Positions 26,380 to 40,077 of a stretch of 64,000 bases of DNA are shown here, piece after piece. The translations under genes were made by a program, and so were the position numbers. Within the stretch, counting starts at the first letter, position 1; every line of letters begins with the position of its first letter. The notes beneath the pieces are model-generated. The model was not told the origin of the DNA, searched no databases, and worked only from the letters and a program-made list of their open reading frames with translations. Source of the stretch: Latrodectus hesperus. Its lineage: Eukaryota; Arthropoda; Arachnida; Araneae; Theridiidae. The stretch covers positions 65,661,571-65,725,570 of the forward strand of contig CM075854.1 of assembly GCA_037975125.1 (NCBI GenBank), written 5' to 3'.

Positions 26380-29300
26380 CAAAATAACAGAGAATTAATT
26401 AATTCTATAATTATTTAATGTTTTATAATACATAATTTTAATTATATTTAAATCAATATAGTATAATGTTTATAATTCATACTGTGTGCAGAAATCTTTT
26501 ACCCAATAACATACACCATACACGTATGTTCATGTAAAGATAACATAAATGATATTACGTATGTATTAAGACAATATTAAGCTCATTCTAGAATTCACTG
26601 CTTAAATAGTTTAATTATAAATGTGTAAATTTATTAAAATGTTTCATTAAAATCATAAAATCAAATCTCTAATAAAAAAGTGCAGGAAATAAATTGGAAA
26701 TATCAATGTGAATCCAGAGACATAAATTTATTAATATAAATACTTATGGAATGTAGATACAAATGCTTAAATTTTTGCAGTAATCTTTTAGTTATTTAGA
26801 AATAATAATAAAATCTTATTATGTGAAACAATGTGCGGTGATTTATAAGAATTATAATATATATAGTTATAAGAAAATTATGTTTTATATATAATTAGAC
26901 ACACATACACACACACACATATATATATATATACACACACATTTATTTAGCACAATGAAATTTACTTAAAAACAAGTAAAATTACTTTTGAAATTTAATA
27001 TACTCCTCCTTCTCTTAACTTCCAAAATAAAAAAAATTTCTTTTTACTCTTGTTTATAGTAATATTTATAATAAAAAGTTCATAATAATGTTGAATCATA
27101 TTTAATTTTGATCAAATTAATAACGAAATGCACACAATTTTGTACTATAAATGAACCTACCTTTGCAATGAAATTTGATAAATGTTATTAAAATGACTCT
27201 ATTTTAACACCCAAAATTGTTTGCATTATTAAAACTTTTCTGCTTAAAGTGTTGTGGGAGCAGATGAAACTTTCTGGTGCTAGGTACTGTGAGAAGAAAG
27301 GCAAATCAGATTTCTACAATGAATATCTGTAATCTTGTCACTTGCTCTTCCTAAAATTACTTTTCTGTTCTTAATATCATATATTGTTAGAAGTCTCAAA
27401 AAGGTAATTTAAGCTTGTGCGTAGCCCCTGTTTATTCGTTATTGTTTGCTGACACATTATATATACATCATGTTTTCTTTGGTTACCAGATTTATTCTCT
27501 GTATAAACTCATCATTACTTTTTGATGCATTCTTTACAAGTCATTTTGTAAATAAAATATACAGTAAACATGCTTTCAACAAAAATTGTTACTCTTGTTA
27601 CAAAAATTATTTTTATTAATACTTATTTAAAAAAATAAAATTAATAATTTGGATTAGACATGAATGATAAAATATTAGTATAATTGGGCTGACTCGCTTA
27701 GGGTTGAATGATCAATGTATCTATTATTTTTATTAATGTGTAAAAATATCGTTATTATAGTACGCTTTTCAGATAATGCGCAAAATGTAACTACTCACAA
27801 CTGAAATAGTACGTTTTTGATTAAAATAGTAGTATAAAGTATTAATATTTCTTTACGATGAAAAATGGTCTTAATATTGAAATTTATGAAACTGTATAGT
27901 TAATTTCTTTAGAAAGGTTTCTGTGACGGAACATTTAATTGCAATATTTATACATTATCTCGAACATTTGCATTTCTAAACTTTTATTTGATATATATAG
28001 AGCATACATCTAAAGAGCATTTAGCAATTTATTTGTTTTAATTGTTTTGCTTCGTTTTTAGATCAAAAGATTTACTTATAATTGTCAAATATCACAAAGA
28101 GTATTTTGAAATGTAAAGTAAATTAAGCAAATTAATGAATAAATGTCAAGAAGAACTGAAAGTAATAATTATTTCATTAAAATATCCTGAACTTAGTATT
28201 TTTTGAAAAATACATAACTTTTAGTTTCCAGAATAATGAAAACAGTTTGTAAATATTTTAATAAAATATGCCAAATAAATTTACAATAAATATTTATGCA
28301 TTAAATGTAGTTAATATTTTGCTTAAAGCATTATTGTTTATTCAGTGAGTTCGAAATTTATCAGTATTGTATGTGAAATATGTTTGGTAGGAAATATAAT
28401 TTATTAAATAAACATATATATTTGCATTTAAAATAAACGCTATTTAGTTTTAAATGCGTTGACTTATGCAAAAATGTTTTTAATATATATATTTTAAATG
28501 TCAAGCTTAAATACTTGGTTGAATCTTTCAGTTGAAGTCTTTGTTAAGAAAAACACCAAATATAGTAGAAATAAATCAAATTGTTTTCTTAGAAAACATC
28601 TCATTTTTAAATTAATACATTTAAATGTATTTTATTAAGACGAATATATTCAAAATAAAATATTAAATGTCAAATGCAAGGTTACATAGCAGCCATTTGG
28701 AAACGAATTGTTGTTGCATGAATAACAAAGATTGGAAGTTTTTTTCTATTCTTTGAATAATTTTAATTAGAGCTTATTATTTTTCTAACTTTCCCTTATT
28801 GGGAAATTCGTTTCAGAAAAGATTGCAGATTTTTCCAGGAAATATAGATAACATCAAAAAATTATGAAAATAAATTAAATAACATTTTTCATCTGAAATA
28901 AGAGATTTACAGTAAAATAATTTGTGTTTATATTACTTTGTTTATTTATTACAATATCAATTATTTTATATTTCATTGTGTTCTAAATCAACTCATCCTT
29001 CTAATTTTATATATTATTTATTGCAAATAATGAATTTAAAGAAACAGATAAATTATTTTAGAAAAGGAAAAAATCAGTCTCTTATTAAGCAATTCTTATT
29101 ATTAAAAATTAGTTCTAAAAAACAGTTCTTATTATTAAAATTTTGTATTTTCAATGAATAACAATAAAGAGAGAAAACGCTTGCACAATATTATTATGAT
29201 AAAATATACATTTTAAGAAACAAAAATAGTGGTATAACAATAGAAAAGATAAGTATATTTATTATATATTATAATACCCCCGTGTTTAATTTTGATGCAT

Positions 29301-30200
29301 ATTTATTAATGACATTCCTTTATTATCCCATTACGAAACTGTTTAAGGTGGAAAGGGAAACATTTCATTTTAAACATAATGAATAGAAATCAGAAAATAA
29401 TATAAGGCTTTGATGGATAGAAAAGCACATTATTAATAATAAATACCAATCCTTCAATACCCAGTGTTTGCAGATTTTTTATTATTTTACATTAATATTT
29501 AGATTAAAAGAAAAAAAAACCCAGATTAGAATGCTTTGATATATAATAGTACTTATCAAAACATATTAATAAAAGTACTTTAATAAACACATTAAGGAGT
29601 ACTTTTACTTTGAAGTAAGTACTTTAAAGTATGTGCGAAAAATGTTTTATTTAAGTAATTATATATTGGTTAGAAAAAAGTATTTTATATACATAAAATA
29701 TAAATGTAACCAATCAAATATATTCAAAAAATACATAAATTATAAATAGAAGATGTGAAGAAGGATATGTATATCGTATACAATTATATAAAAATGTCAA
29801 AATTATGCAACAATAATTTATTTTAATTTTTAAAGAAAAAAAGGAATTTGCAATATTATATTTTATTGCTCTAAAATAAAACTTTAAATAAACTTTTGCA
29901 ACTAATATCTGTCCTTTAAAATATGAGGAGAATGCATTGAAGTTAATTGGATACTCCGTTTAAAACATTTGAAGGAAATTGTGGTTATGGAATGATCTTG
30001 CACCTGGAGAACTGTTTGGTGAATTGATGCATTATTGACAGACGTATAGGCAACATGTGATAAAAATCCCATTTGTTTGGCTGTAAAAATTGCGTTTTAC
30101 TGAGCACGTGGGTATAAAAGGAAAAAATATATTTGAGAAAAAAACATTAGAGAAAAATAATTAAAAAGATGTCGCCTTAAAAGGAAATCGTTTTTAATTG
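26380..30200. other. AT-rich noncoding DNA with minor repeats
   Basis: No gene is seen. A compound AC/AT microsatellite lies at 26900-26941. At about 29567-29632 the words AAGTACTTTA, GTACTTTTACTTTGAAGTAA and GTACTTTAAAGTA recur in both orientations, which may be the edge of an unidentified DNA-transposon fragment. The frame at 28922-29161 is AT-driven and has no domain. Confidence 0.55.
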
Positions 30201-30239
30201 AGCATATGTTTTTTCGTGGATGGCCAACAATGTTGAACA

Positions 30240-30870
30240 ACTTTGAGGCATCAAGTCAATGAGGCTGTTAATGAGGGGCTGGAATATTCTACCCCACTCC
30301 TCCAGAAGAACTCTTTCCAGTATTTGGAGGGTTTGTAGAGGTAATAGGCGCCTAGAAAATTCTCCTGTCTAGAATTTCTAAACATGCTTTGTGGGATTCA
30401 TGTATGGCAAACACGCTTGCCCTTTCAATCGTATGATTCCTTCCTCTAAAAAGAAATCGTTTATGAAATTAGCATGCTTTGGCCTGCAGTTGTCGTTCAT
30501 TAATATGAAATCATCTTCAATTGCTGCAGCCTAAGGGACTACAATGGTTCTGAAGATTTCAACCTTATAATGGCGGCCGGTCATTTCGAATGATATGGAG
30601 ACTGGTGTGCTCATCAATGGAGATTCTAGCATAGACCATCACTCCATCACAGCCAAATCTGACGCTTTAGTTCACGAACATAAGATCGTTTCTAGTTCTA
30701 CCTTCACTCCAAATGAAAATATGTCTCATAACAGGTTGAAGAGAAAACGGGACTAGCCAAAGGAAAGAACAGTGGGCCCATTCTTTGCTCCTTAAGTTTA
30801 AAAACTCTGTTTCTACTCCCTGCGGGCGTGAAGGTACCTTTCTGTTAACGCGACATACACACACAGGTTG
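30240..30870 (-). pseudogene. Tc1 transposase relic, minus strand
   Basis: Reading the minus strand from 30864, a diverged catalytic domain is visible: FSLQPVMRHIFIWSEGRTRN, FGCDGVMVYARIS, DEHTSLHIIRN, IEDDFILMNDNCRP, EEGIIRLKGQACLPYMNP, and a C-terminal LERVLLEEWGRIFQPLINSL. The order matches DD34E Tc1 transposases. The first Asp region (usually TDESRF) reads LWLVPF, and the final Glu (usually NPIEH) reads NPTKH, so two of three catalytic residues are lost. Frame changes lie between blocks. I did not find terminal repeats. It is a different lineage from the Tc1 at 13872-15350. Confidence 0.8.
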
Positions 30871-30899
30871 GTCTCAGCTGAAAAGCCAGAAAGTACTTA

Positions 30900-33040
30900 T
30901 GTGAAAACATTGTTCACCGAAGATAAAAATTATCTACTAAACTTACGGAAATATTTTTACGAAATTTATTATTATGGTTTAAAAATTGATTTTTACAATC
31001 ATGTGATGTAAATTATATCAATTTTTTAAAACATGTGTTTTCACAAAGTAAGCGATGATCTAAAATACCCACACACACATAATTATTAACAATAATTGTT
31101 TTTCTATATTTGACCCAAAAATGTTTATTTTTCTCAAAATGAATTAAGTTTCATGTAAGATTCCAGTTTGCACTATTCCATGTTTTGATGAAATGGAAAC
31201 TAAAAATGTTTTCTGGATCATCTGAGCAAGTATCATTTTATTAATTAAAATTTGTATTTCAGTATGAATAAAGATTCTAAGTAAATTCTTTTAGAAATAA
31301 CGAAAAGAAATGCCCAAAGAATAATAATCTAAATAATTACTACCGTCAAAATTAAATATGAATGACACTCTGTTACTCTAGTGAGGAGATAATAAAATGA
31401 ATCGTAAAAATTAAAATTTGGGAAATAATGGAAATATTAGTCTCAGATAAACTAATATATCCATTGTTTTCTATAAATGCAATCTTTATTTTACAATTTT
31501 GATTTCTTCGATAAAATCATCTTATTTGTGTTATGAGAAATTGCCTAAAAGTTAAGTTATTTTTAAAGTTCTTTCATAAACTTCTAATATATACTCAATC
31601 TAGTTGTTCACTTCAAAGAACATATTGAAAATAAAGCATATAAAATCAAGTAAAATTTCAATTAACAATATTCTTTATAGCAAATATGAAAAAAAAAGTT
31701 CTAGAAGCAAAAACAAAATTATAAATTAAAATACACAAAATGTTAGCTTTGACAATTATAAGATTAGCATTATTTTTAAAAAAATCACTTCAATTATTTC
31801 AATCAGAAGTTTTTTACGGATATTGTAAGTTTTGAATTATTATCTCTCAAAATATATTTTTGTTGTAGTAAAATACTTAATAACTCATTGTAAAAATCTG
31901 ATTGTTACTCTAAGTTTACTTTAAAAAATAACACATTACTATTTATTATTTAAGTATTTTTAATACTTTGTTTTCAAGCTATAAAATGAAATTTCTCACT
32001 GACCAAATGATTAAAAAATAAGGATAATAATTTCTTATGTAGAAAAAGCAATGTGTGCTAATATACGATTCACAGAATAACTTAAAACATTAATTTTCCC
32101 GGAATAACATTTCTTTCTAAGCATAAATTTATAATGAAAGAAAGAATATCAATATTTTAAATCCTGTGAAGAGAATAAATCTTGGTATTTTTGATTGGAT
32201 ACCAATTAATGATTTTTATTACTTTGGCCAGTACTTTTATTTTTATCATCAAAAAAGTAATATTAATTTCTATCTAATAACTAGGGCAGACATTTTTCTG
32301 CATCACAGTTTTTCAATTTTTATTTTATTTGCTTCACTTTACTTTATAAATATAAGACAAAAGAATCCTTTAAGAGAAATATGATTGGTAGATTTTATTC
32401 CCTCAAAATGCCGAGCATTTCCCGAAATTCCCGAGTAAATTCTCGGGAATTTTACATCTCTACTTAAAAGTGCTCCTTAGTTTAAAACAATCTTGACTGT
32501 TTCCGTAAAATTTGGATTAGCTAACTTTGTTTCGCATGTTGTTATTGATCTAAAAACAATTATTTAGATTCGTATTATTGTAGAAAAATTACTGAGTTCT
32601 AATATAGCTAAATATAGAACTGCAGCTAAATATAGAATTGTTACTATTGACTCAAAACATTTAAGATTTTACTTTAAATTTTTTAAAATGCATTCTTATA
32701 CAAGTTACAAAATATTTTAATTCAATATTGATATAAACCGCTTTAAAATGCTTTTTAAAATTTATTGAATTTTAAAATATGTTCATACTTTTGAACATCA
32801 TTTCATAGAAATTGATATTTATTGCATTTAACTTTCTATCAATTTGAATGATTCCTTGTTAGGCAGTTTTAGTTGGTCTTTTTGTAATTTTTAATAGTAA
32901 TTTTATTGTTATTAAAATTCATGGCAACTAGAAATTGTTTCATAATTATAAATTAAAACATGTTGTTAACGGAAATATATCATTTGCTTAGATTTTTTTA
33001 CCATTCCCTTTGACAAATTGTAAAGTATCGGAAATCGATA
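30900..33040. other. AT-rich noncoding DNA
   Basis: No gene is seen. At 32425-32452 there is a GC-richer hairpin (AAATTCCCGAG, 6-nt loop, exact complement) followed by ACATCTCTA. Read on the minus strand this gives TAGAGATGTAAAATTCCC, which resembles a hAT terminus. No partner end was found. Confidence 0.55.
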
Positions 33041-33049
33041 AAAGACTAG

Positions 33050-36000
33050 TAAATTGTGTCAAATCCTTCAAGAAAATAGACAAATTTCTGAATACGAAAG
33101 TATTTTGGTTCAGGATGCTATAGAGGAAACACGTAGCTCGTATCCAGAACATCAATTACCCCATTGGCCAGTTTTTAAAGAAAATGCAACAACAAAATTT
33201 AGGCCAGTATTTGATGGCTCTGATAGGGATAAAAATTGACCTTCAATCAATGACTGCTTAGAAAAGGTGTCAAAATTTGGTGGAATAAATATCGTCATAA
33301 GCAGATTTAGAATAGAAAAACATGGAGTGATTGTTCATAGTGAAAAGGCGTTTTTGGAGATTGAGCTCCATGAGCATGATAGGCCATATTTGAAGTTTTT
33401 GTAGTGGTTGGATGGGGAAAGAAAGAACAGTTAAGAATTTTTCAGTATCGACGGTAGCTTTTGGGATTTCTTCAAGTCTTTCTTGTTAGGAGCTACTTCA
33501 GAATTTCATTTGGATAATGTTCTTTTTGAATACAAAAAGAACTGCTCAAAATATTTTAAAGTACTTTTATGTATGCAATTATGTTTATAGTGTGAATAGT
33601 GAAAAAGAATTAGTGAAATTTATTCAGGAATCCCAAGAAATTAGTACACCAAAATTTAATTTACGAGGGTGGAGCATACTCTTTTCAAGCAAAGATGGCT
33701 TAACAAAAAGCAAATCTGTTCCTTTTTTTGGGCTTAAAATTGGAAAATGAAAATGCACTTCGTTAATTTTAAAGATTTTGATCCCATTTTTGAAGAACAA
33801 CGAGTTACTAAAAGGATTATTTTATCAACTGTTTAGAAATTTTTTTATCCCATTGGATACATTTGTCCCATAACTTTAATATCAAAACTGATTTTACAGA
33901 AATTCTGGAAAATGTAATTATCTTAATATCCTGTTTTGCCACCTTGGATGGAAAAAAAAAAAAAAAAACTTGTAAAGTATAAAAATCAACTGAAAATTTT
34001 AAATGACATTTCAACACCTAAATGTTTTGATATAAATGAAGGAAATAGAAACATAACACTGCACGTCTTTTGCGATGCATCAGAAAAGGTGTATGCTGAG
34101 TGTATATTTTTAAGGGGTGAAGGAGAAAATTCTAGATTGCAAACTGATACAAACTAGTTTAAAAAGGGTTGCCCCTACTAAATTTATATCAGTACCTAGG
34201 TTAAAGCTTCTAGCTTATATATAGGAGCAAAACTTTGTCAATTTGTGCAAGAGAGCTTAAGTCTGGAGAAAATGACTACACAATATTGGTCTGATTCCAG
34301 TAATGCTATTTACTGGGGTAAAAAGAATGAAAACTAGGCTACTTTTATTTTCACTCATATCACAGAAATTTATTGATACAGATGATTGGTATCACATTTC
34401 TGGACAACTGAATAAAGCTGATTTACCATCTCGAGGATGAAGTGTTGAAAACTTAGCCAAGTCTCCTTGGTAGCTTGGACTTTCTTGGATAAGAAACCTT
34501 CCCGAAGAATAGCCTAAATCCGATATTTTTCCTGATGAAGGGATTATCAATGCTGAAAAAAGAAAAGCAGTTGCTAGTGTCACAAATACAGAAAAAGAAG
34601 AAACAAATTACAAATTTTTCTTATATTATCCTAAACGTCTCTTAATTGTATCGCGGTTTTACAGATTTTTGGATAATTGCATGGTAAGAAAAATATTTTA
34701 GGAAATTTCGAAACATAATTGTGGAAGAAAGAAATGGATCTGATATTGCATTATTAAAGTTAACACAGCGAGTGTCATTCACAGGATCACATGATAAAAG
34801 ACTTCAGAAATTTCAAATTTTGTGGATGAAAATTACCTTATCCGAATTAAGGCAAGACTCTCATTGAAAGATTTAGATAATTTTAAATTTCCTGTTGTAT
34901 TACCTTGTGAGTATCCAATTGTTAAAAAACTGATTCGATGGAAATACTATTTTCTTGGTCATGCAGGTGTTCAGATAGTAATGACCAATCTCAGAGAAGA
35001 ATTCTGTATATTAAAATATTGGAAAACCGTACACAAGGTTATCATGAATTGCCTTATTTTCAGGAAATTTGATTCACGCTCAATAGAAACTCCAACAGCT
35101 CCATTATTTATAGATATTCTTAGAGTGCCCTCTGTGTTTGAAATAGTTGGAATCGACTTTGCTGGATTGTAATCCAGCAAAGAAATCTTGGATTTTAATT
35201 TATATTTTAGCTATATTGAGAGCAATTCTTCTGGAATTGACCACTTCACTATCCACAGAACAATTTTTGCAGTCATTCCTAAGATTTATAGCACGACTAG
35301 AAATTATATTCTGATAACGGAAAAAACGTTGTTGGGCTGAACAATCTTATTAAAAGAATTAACTGAGACGCAGTAGAGAAATACAATACTGTCAACAAAA
35401 TCAATTGAAAATTTATCCCATCATCTGCACCATCGTGGGGTGGCTTCTGGAAACGTTTGATTGGAGTAATCAAGAAAATAGTTCGGAAAGTATTTTGACA
35501 AACGTCTCTGTTTTGAAGAAAAAAATGACTCTTTTGTGCCATCATCCAGTTGACTTAGAATTTCTTACTCCCAATATGCTGGAAGTCTTACTCCTGAAAC
35601 TGCTACATCTGATTTAGACCACTTGGATTGTAAATTTTTAAATAAAAGGTATGTCTATAGCCAGAGATCATGACAGAGGATTTTCGAAAACGTTTCCGCT
35701 CAGAATACTTAGGGCAACTAAGGCAGTTTGAAAAAAAGTAGCGAAGTTCACTGCCCATTATGATAGGAGATGTTGTTTTAATACCTAGTAACAACATGAA
35801 AAGACTGCTAAGGAAAAGTGATCGAAAATGCTTACGTCACTAGATGAGAATATTAGATTTGTAAAATTGTAGACTAAAAATGGAGTAGTTCTACGTCCAG
35901 TGTTGAGACTATATTCTCTAAAAGTGGGTAAAAATGAAAAAAAGTGTTTTTAGAAAATAAAACACCTGTTAAAAAGTTTACCTGCTATGATACTAGTCGA

Positions 36001-36080
36001 GTTAATAGGGATCTTCTTGACCAGACTGAACTTGATGATCGAACTTCTCGATATGGTAAGGAGTTAAAACAAATAAAAAG
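33050..36080 (+). pseudogene. BEL/Pao LTR-retrotransposon pol relic
   Basis: Heavily mutated blocks follow BEL/Pao pol order on the plus strand. Reverse transcriptase: YPEHQLPHWPVFKENAT, FRPVFDGSDRDKN, SINDCLEKV, FGISSS.FLLGATSEFHLD, VNSEKELVKFIQESQE. RNase H: ITLHVFCDASEKVYAECIFL, then YWSDSSNAIYWG and WYHISGQLNKADLPSRG. Integrase: RIKARLSLKDL, HAGVQIVMTNLREEF, EIVGIDFAGL, YSDNGKNVVG (about 35303-35340, after a frame change), and PSAPSWGGFWKRLIGVIKKI (about 35422). The YVDD box region reads YVCNYVYS, so the catalytic Asp pair is gone, and the usual Asp before EKAFL is lost. At least ten stops or shifts are present. No gag or 5' LTR is visible before 33050, so it is 5' truncated. Confidence 0.88.
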
Positions 36081-36369
36081 ACTTATGTTGTAGAATTGAA
36101 TTTTTCTTAACAGCAAGAACTCTATCTTAGGAACTTGTATAATATCTTAAGAACTTTATTTCTGAACTTTAATTTAAGATTTAATGTTAAGGAAAAAATT
36201 TGTATGTTAATTTAATTTCATTGATAGTTGAATTATTTTATTATTTTGATATTTTCTTATTATATGAAATGTATTGATTTATTTTTAAACTTGATAATTT
36301 GTATTGTGATTAGAGAATTTTTAAATTTTAATTTGAATATTTTGTCTGAGTTTTCTGAGAAGTAAACTC

Positions 36370-36640
36370 AAAGGTGGAACGATACTCGAAATCTTGGCGA
36401 TCATCAAAAAATAATGCAACTCTCTTCGCCAAATGAGAATTGATGACGTCAGGTTGAAATCCCATGTTCCCACGCGTAAAAAATAAACGGAATGCTACTA
36501 TGTTTTGACTTGTGAGGAATATACATGCGTGCACACCGAAATTATAAATATTGCTAATTATTTATTGCAAATATATCTGTCCTATAATGTTTCTTAGTAA
36601 TAAATAAATATTGACATTGGAAAATTTTTCTTTGATCATT
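36370..36640 (+). repeat. Possible polypurine tract and 3' LTR of the BEL/Pao relic
   Basis: After about 280 bp of AT-rich sequence downstream of pol comes the purine run AAAGGTGGA (36370-36378). Next is a less AT-rich stretch with a perfect CRE palindrome TGACGTCA (about 36443-36450) and AATAAATAAATA further on (about 36599-36610). The position and content fit a solo 3' LTR with promoter and polyadenylation signals. There is no second LTR to compare with, so the borders are guesses. Confidence 0.35.
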
Positions 36641-37103
36641 TACGTAGAATGTAAAGAGAATACTGAATATGAATCCCGGGAAGAATAAGGTAAGTTTCAC
36701 TTACAAATTGACTAATTTACAAAAGTAAATAATGTTATTACCAAAACAATTTTTTACGGTTTACTATGTGTAACTATTAACATTTCATGTGATTATTGTT
36801 TCTTTGTTCTTAAAAAATTGCATTTATCTAAAAGTTTTCAATATGTATTTCTTTCTGTATAAAAGTTATTATAAAAACACAAAGTGAATGAAACCTATGG
36901 ATAGAAAAATTACGAAATGATAGGCTTCAAAATTAATGACTTAAATATACAGAAAAATATGATTTTTTATATGATTATTTCTGATTAACGAAAACCTCAA
37001 AATTCCTTATAAGCTGTTATATTTTTGCCCGAAAGCATTGATTCCGATTTTTATATAAAATTAAATCAAAAGGTTAATAACTTTTAATATTATTTCTTAA
37101 AAT

Positions 37104-37160
37104 ATTGATTTTATATTATATAGTTACCTAAATATTTATTAGTTTATATGATTACATTTT
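37104..37160 (+). repeat. 57-bp direct repeat, left copy
   Basis: Starts ATTGATTTTATATTATATAG and is identical over 57 bases to 37498-37554. The two copies bracket about 340 bp that hold two hairpins. Confidence 0.95.
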
Positions 37161-37311
37161 CAAAATAACTAAACGATGCAGGTAAATGTAAATGTTATCC
37201 TAAGGAAATAATTCGTTAAAACAAACTTATCTAAGTGATTTTTCTCTTTGTTTTTGAGCTATATCTTGTATCGCCTTTTTCCTCGATATGCTGGAGGGAA
37301 TTTTTTTTAAT

Positions 37312-37387
37312 TTTTTGTATATTAATAGATTAGTTGTGTAAATTATTTGAAAATAATTTACACAACTAATCTATTAATATACAAAAA
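37312..37387. repeat. Perfect 76-bp palindrome with 2-nt centre
   Basis: Arms of 37 bp (37312-37348 and 37351-37387) are exact reverse complements separated only by GA. A second hairpin follows directly: 14-bp arms AAATACACTCGATG (37385-37398) and its complement at 37427-37440, with a 28-nt loop. Confidence 0.97.
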
Positions 37388-37497
37388 TACACTCGATGTA
37401 AGAAATTAATCTATTTCATTTATTACCATCGAGTGTATTTCCTTATTAAAAATGTGTTAAATAAACTTAAGTAGTGAAAATATTTTTTTCTGAAGAA

Positions 37498-37554
37498 ATT
37501 GATTTTATATTATATAGTTACCTAAATATTTATTAGTTTATATGATTACATTTT
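37498..37554 (+). repeat. 57-bp direct repeat, right copy
   Basis: Identical to 37104-37160, with a start-to-start distance of 394 bp. Confidence 0.95.
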
Positions 37555-39885
37555 GAAAAATTTGATGGTCTATATTTAACTTTTTAATCTGCTTAAAAAT
37601 TCATGACAAACAAAACTATCATAATTGGAACTCCAAAAAGATTTTAAATAATTCATTTAAAAATAAATAAAAGCGAATTATTCGTATTTCATCATACATA
37701 TATTAAGAAGAAAAGTGAAAATATTATGGTAAATATATCTGTTTTCTTAAAAAAAGATAAAACAGCTTATCAATATTTACATCTTGTGCAATCGAAAACT
37801 ACAGTTTTAATACCAGATTTTGTATGAAGGGGAGAGAAATGTTTCCTTCCCCTCCAGAAGAAACATCTACACTTTGTTACCGCTTGCCTTGCATTTTCAT
37901 GTTTTTATTACTCTGGAAGTTTGAATGCTGATACCGGAAATGATTCAGTAAAAGGACTTTGTTTTTTAACTAAAACTTTTTATTTTGCGTTATAATTTTC
38001 TATTGCTTAATTGAATGAGAAATGTTACAGCATTTGATTTGTTGAAATCTATAAAAGTAAGTTGGAAAAATGCATTCTCTTTTTAAGAATTATTTAATCA
38101 TTTTGGAATTTGATTTCTTTCATTAAGTTTATTTGAAATATTTTTCGGCGTTGAAGTGAGAATGCCGCGTTGAATAAAGTGAATCTTATACTAGGAAAAT
38201 GGCATTTAGCTAAGCTATGATTCATTTCCATATTTTGATATCAGCAGCAGAAATTCATAAAACGGTAAATAATAGTGATTTGAATTTATTCTACAATTAT
38301 TTATGACGTGAACCACATCAGACTTCTATTCTCTTTAATAAAATAATTTTTCCTCTTTAAAATTCTCATTTCTGCGCATTAAGTAGAAAAAAGTATCTAA
38401 TACTCTGGATCTCCAATTGCGGTCTTCGATACAAAAACTGGATTTGGTTCCCTTCTAGGTTAGGAATATATGTAGCGTTTCAGAGCGTGCTTTAAAGAGT
38501 AGGTTTTGGTTAAATTAATCTTTGAGTGAAAAAGTAGCTGCTTAGCGGCAAATATCCGCAGGATGCCGATGGAAAATTAATTTTCATGTTGGAGTTTTGA
38601 ATTGCAGTTAATGGAAATATCGAGTTTTCTTATATTTCATCTTACTACATTTATTTAAATGCAACATACAATTCCGATTTAGAACTCTATCAAATTTTTA
38701 GTTCAATATAAATGCCATTTTAGAATTACTGATTTAGTGGTAATAATAGAATAATAATACGCGCGTTTCAGGATTTATGAAAATATAGATATTTTCATAA
38801 ATTATGAAACGTTATTATCCATTCTGTTTAATATCGAATTTACTTTTTTCTGAAAAAATATTCATTGAAAAAAATTATTTTTTTTCAAAGTCTTTTTAAA
38901 TTACGTTTTTTCAAATTTTGTATTTATATCTGTTTGATAACATTGTTTTATAAAATACAATATGCAAATATTTCATAAAGAGCTCTCACACCGTGCGGAA
39001 ATGTTAATAGTATATCGTGATTATTTTTCCTCAAATTTTCAGTAAGATGAAGGCTTTAATCTTTTATGTTCTACTTACAATTCGTTGAAAATAGTCATTG
39101 ACATTATCAATTAATTTTTCTCATTAATTGTTGAATAGTAATATCTATCGTATAGAATATCTACTTGTATCGTTCACCGATTTACATTTTATAATTGCAG
39201 TTTAATGTTTCATTTGTATCGAAGTTCAAATGTAAGGATCTGAACTTGCATACCTTATTTCCTCTCATTCCGGCCAAAAATAATCATAAATTCTAATAAT
39301 CTATTTTTTCCTTTCTCTCTTGCATAAGTTAGAAATAGATTGATGCAGCTGTTTTTAAATTTTAAAGTATTTTATTTTACATAAGAAATTATAAAAAAGC
39401 GTCAATTAAACTGAATAAGAACACATATTTTGAAAACATTTATTGGCAAAAATTGCTATGTTATTCTGTGTTGTGTTAGCTACTCCTGTTATCTTTCCGG
39501 AATAACTTTTTGTAAAACTATCATTGGAATTCCTTAGATTTTTTTAAATGCCGTTCTCTTTTAATACAATATTATTTTTGTTTATTTTCAGTGGTAAATA
39601 TATTCGATGCTTTTAATTAATAATAATGTTTAAGCCATTATCAAAATATATGCATAATTGAAAATTTTTACAAATTAAAATTGTTATGTATGAAGTTCTT
39701 TGAATTTTTACTATAACATTTTCCCATCCGTATACTTCAACAATGTCTTTTTTCCAGTTGAATATTTTCATGCTTTGTAATCTTCATTTTCTATTATCAA
39801 CTTTCTTTATAGAAAGGTTTATTTCAATGTTAAGAAATATATTTACATAATGTATTGAGTCATTTGACAATAACTGGGATTGAAA
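37555..39885. other. AT-rich noncoding DNA
   Basis: No open frame with a domain and no recognisable element. Confidence 0.65.
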
Positions 39886-39900
39886 CTTGCTCTCACTCTG

Positions 39901-40062
39901 TTGCTCAACGGTCATTTTTTGCACACGAGGGCTAATTAGACCGGGTATTACGGTTTAAAGAGGATTCCAAACCACTACAAATATCCATTCCCAAGGTGGG
40001 ATTCGAACCCACGAACTGTTGAACCGAAGGCAAGAAGGCTAACCATTCGGCTGCTAGCTTGG
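39901..40062 (-). mobile_element. tRNA-derived SINE with exact 15-bp TSD
   Basis: The minus strand reads AAGCTAGCAGCCGAATGGTT, then a B-box (GGGTTCGAATCCC), then the body and the tail GTGCAAAAAATGACCGTTGA. CTTGCTCTCACTCTG flanks it on both sides (39886-39900 and 40063-40077). This fixes the unit at 162 bp and shows there is no poly(A) tail, only a short CAA-type end. It is the best-defined copy in the window. Confidence 0.93.
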
Positions 40063-40077
40063 CTTGCTCTCACTCTG

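Noticed and set aside
28922..29161. 79-codon frame
   Set aside because: It is low-complexity, Leu/Tyr/Phe/Lys-rich, and typical of AT-rich noncoding DNA.
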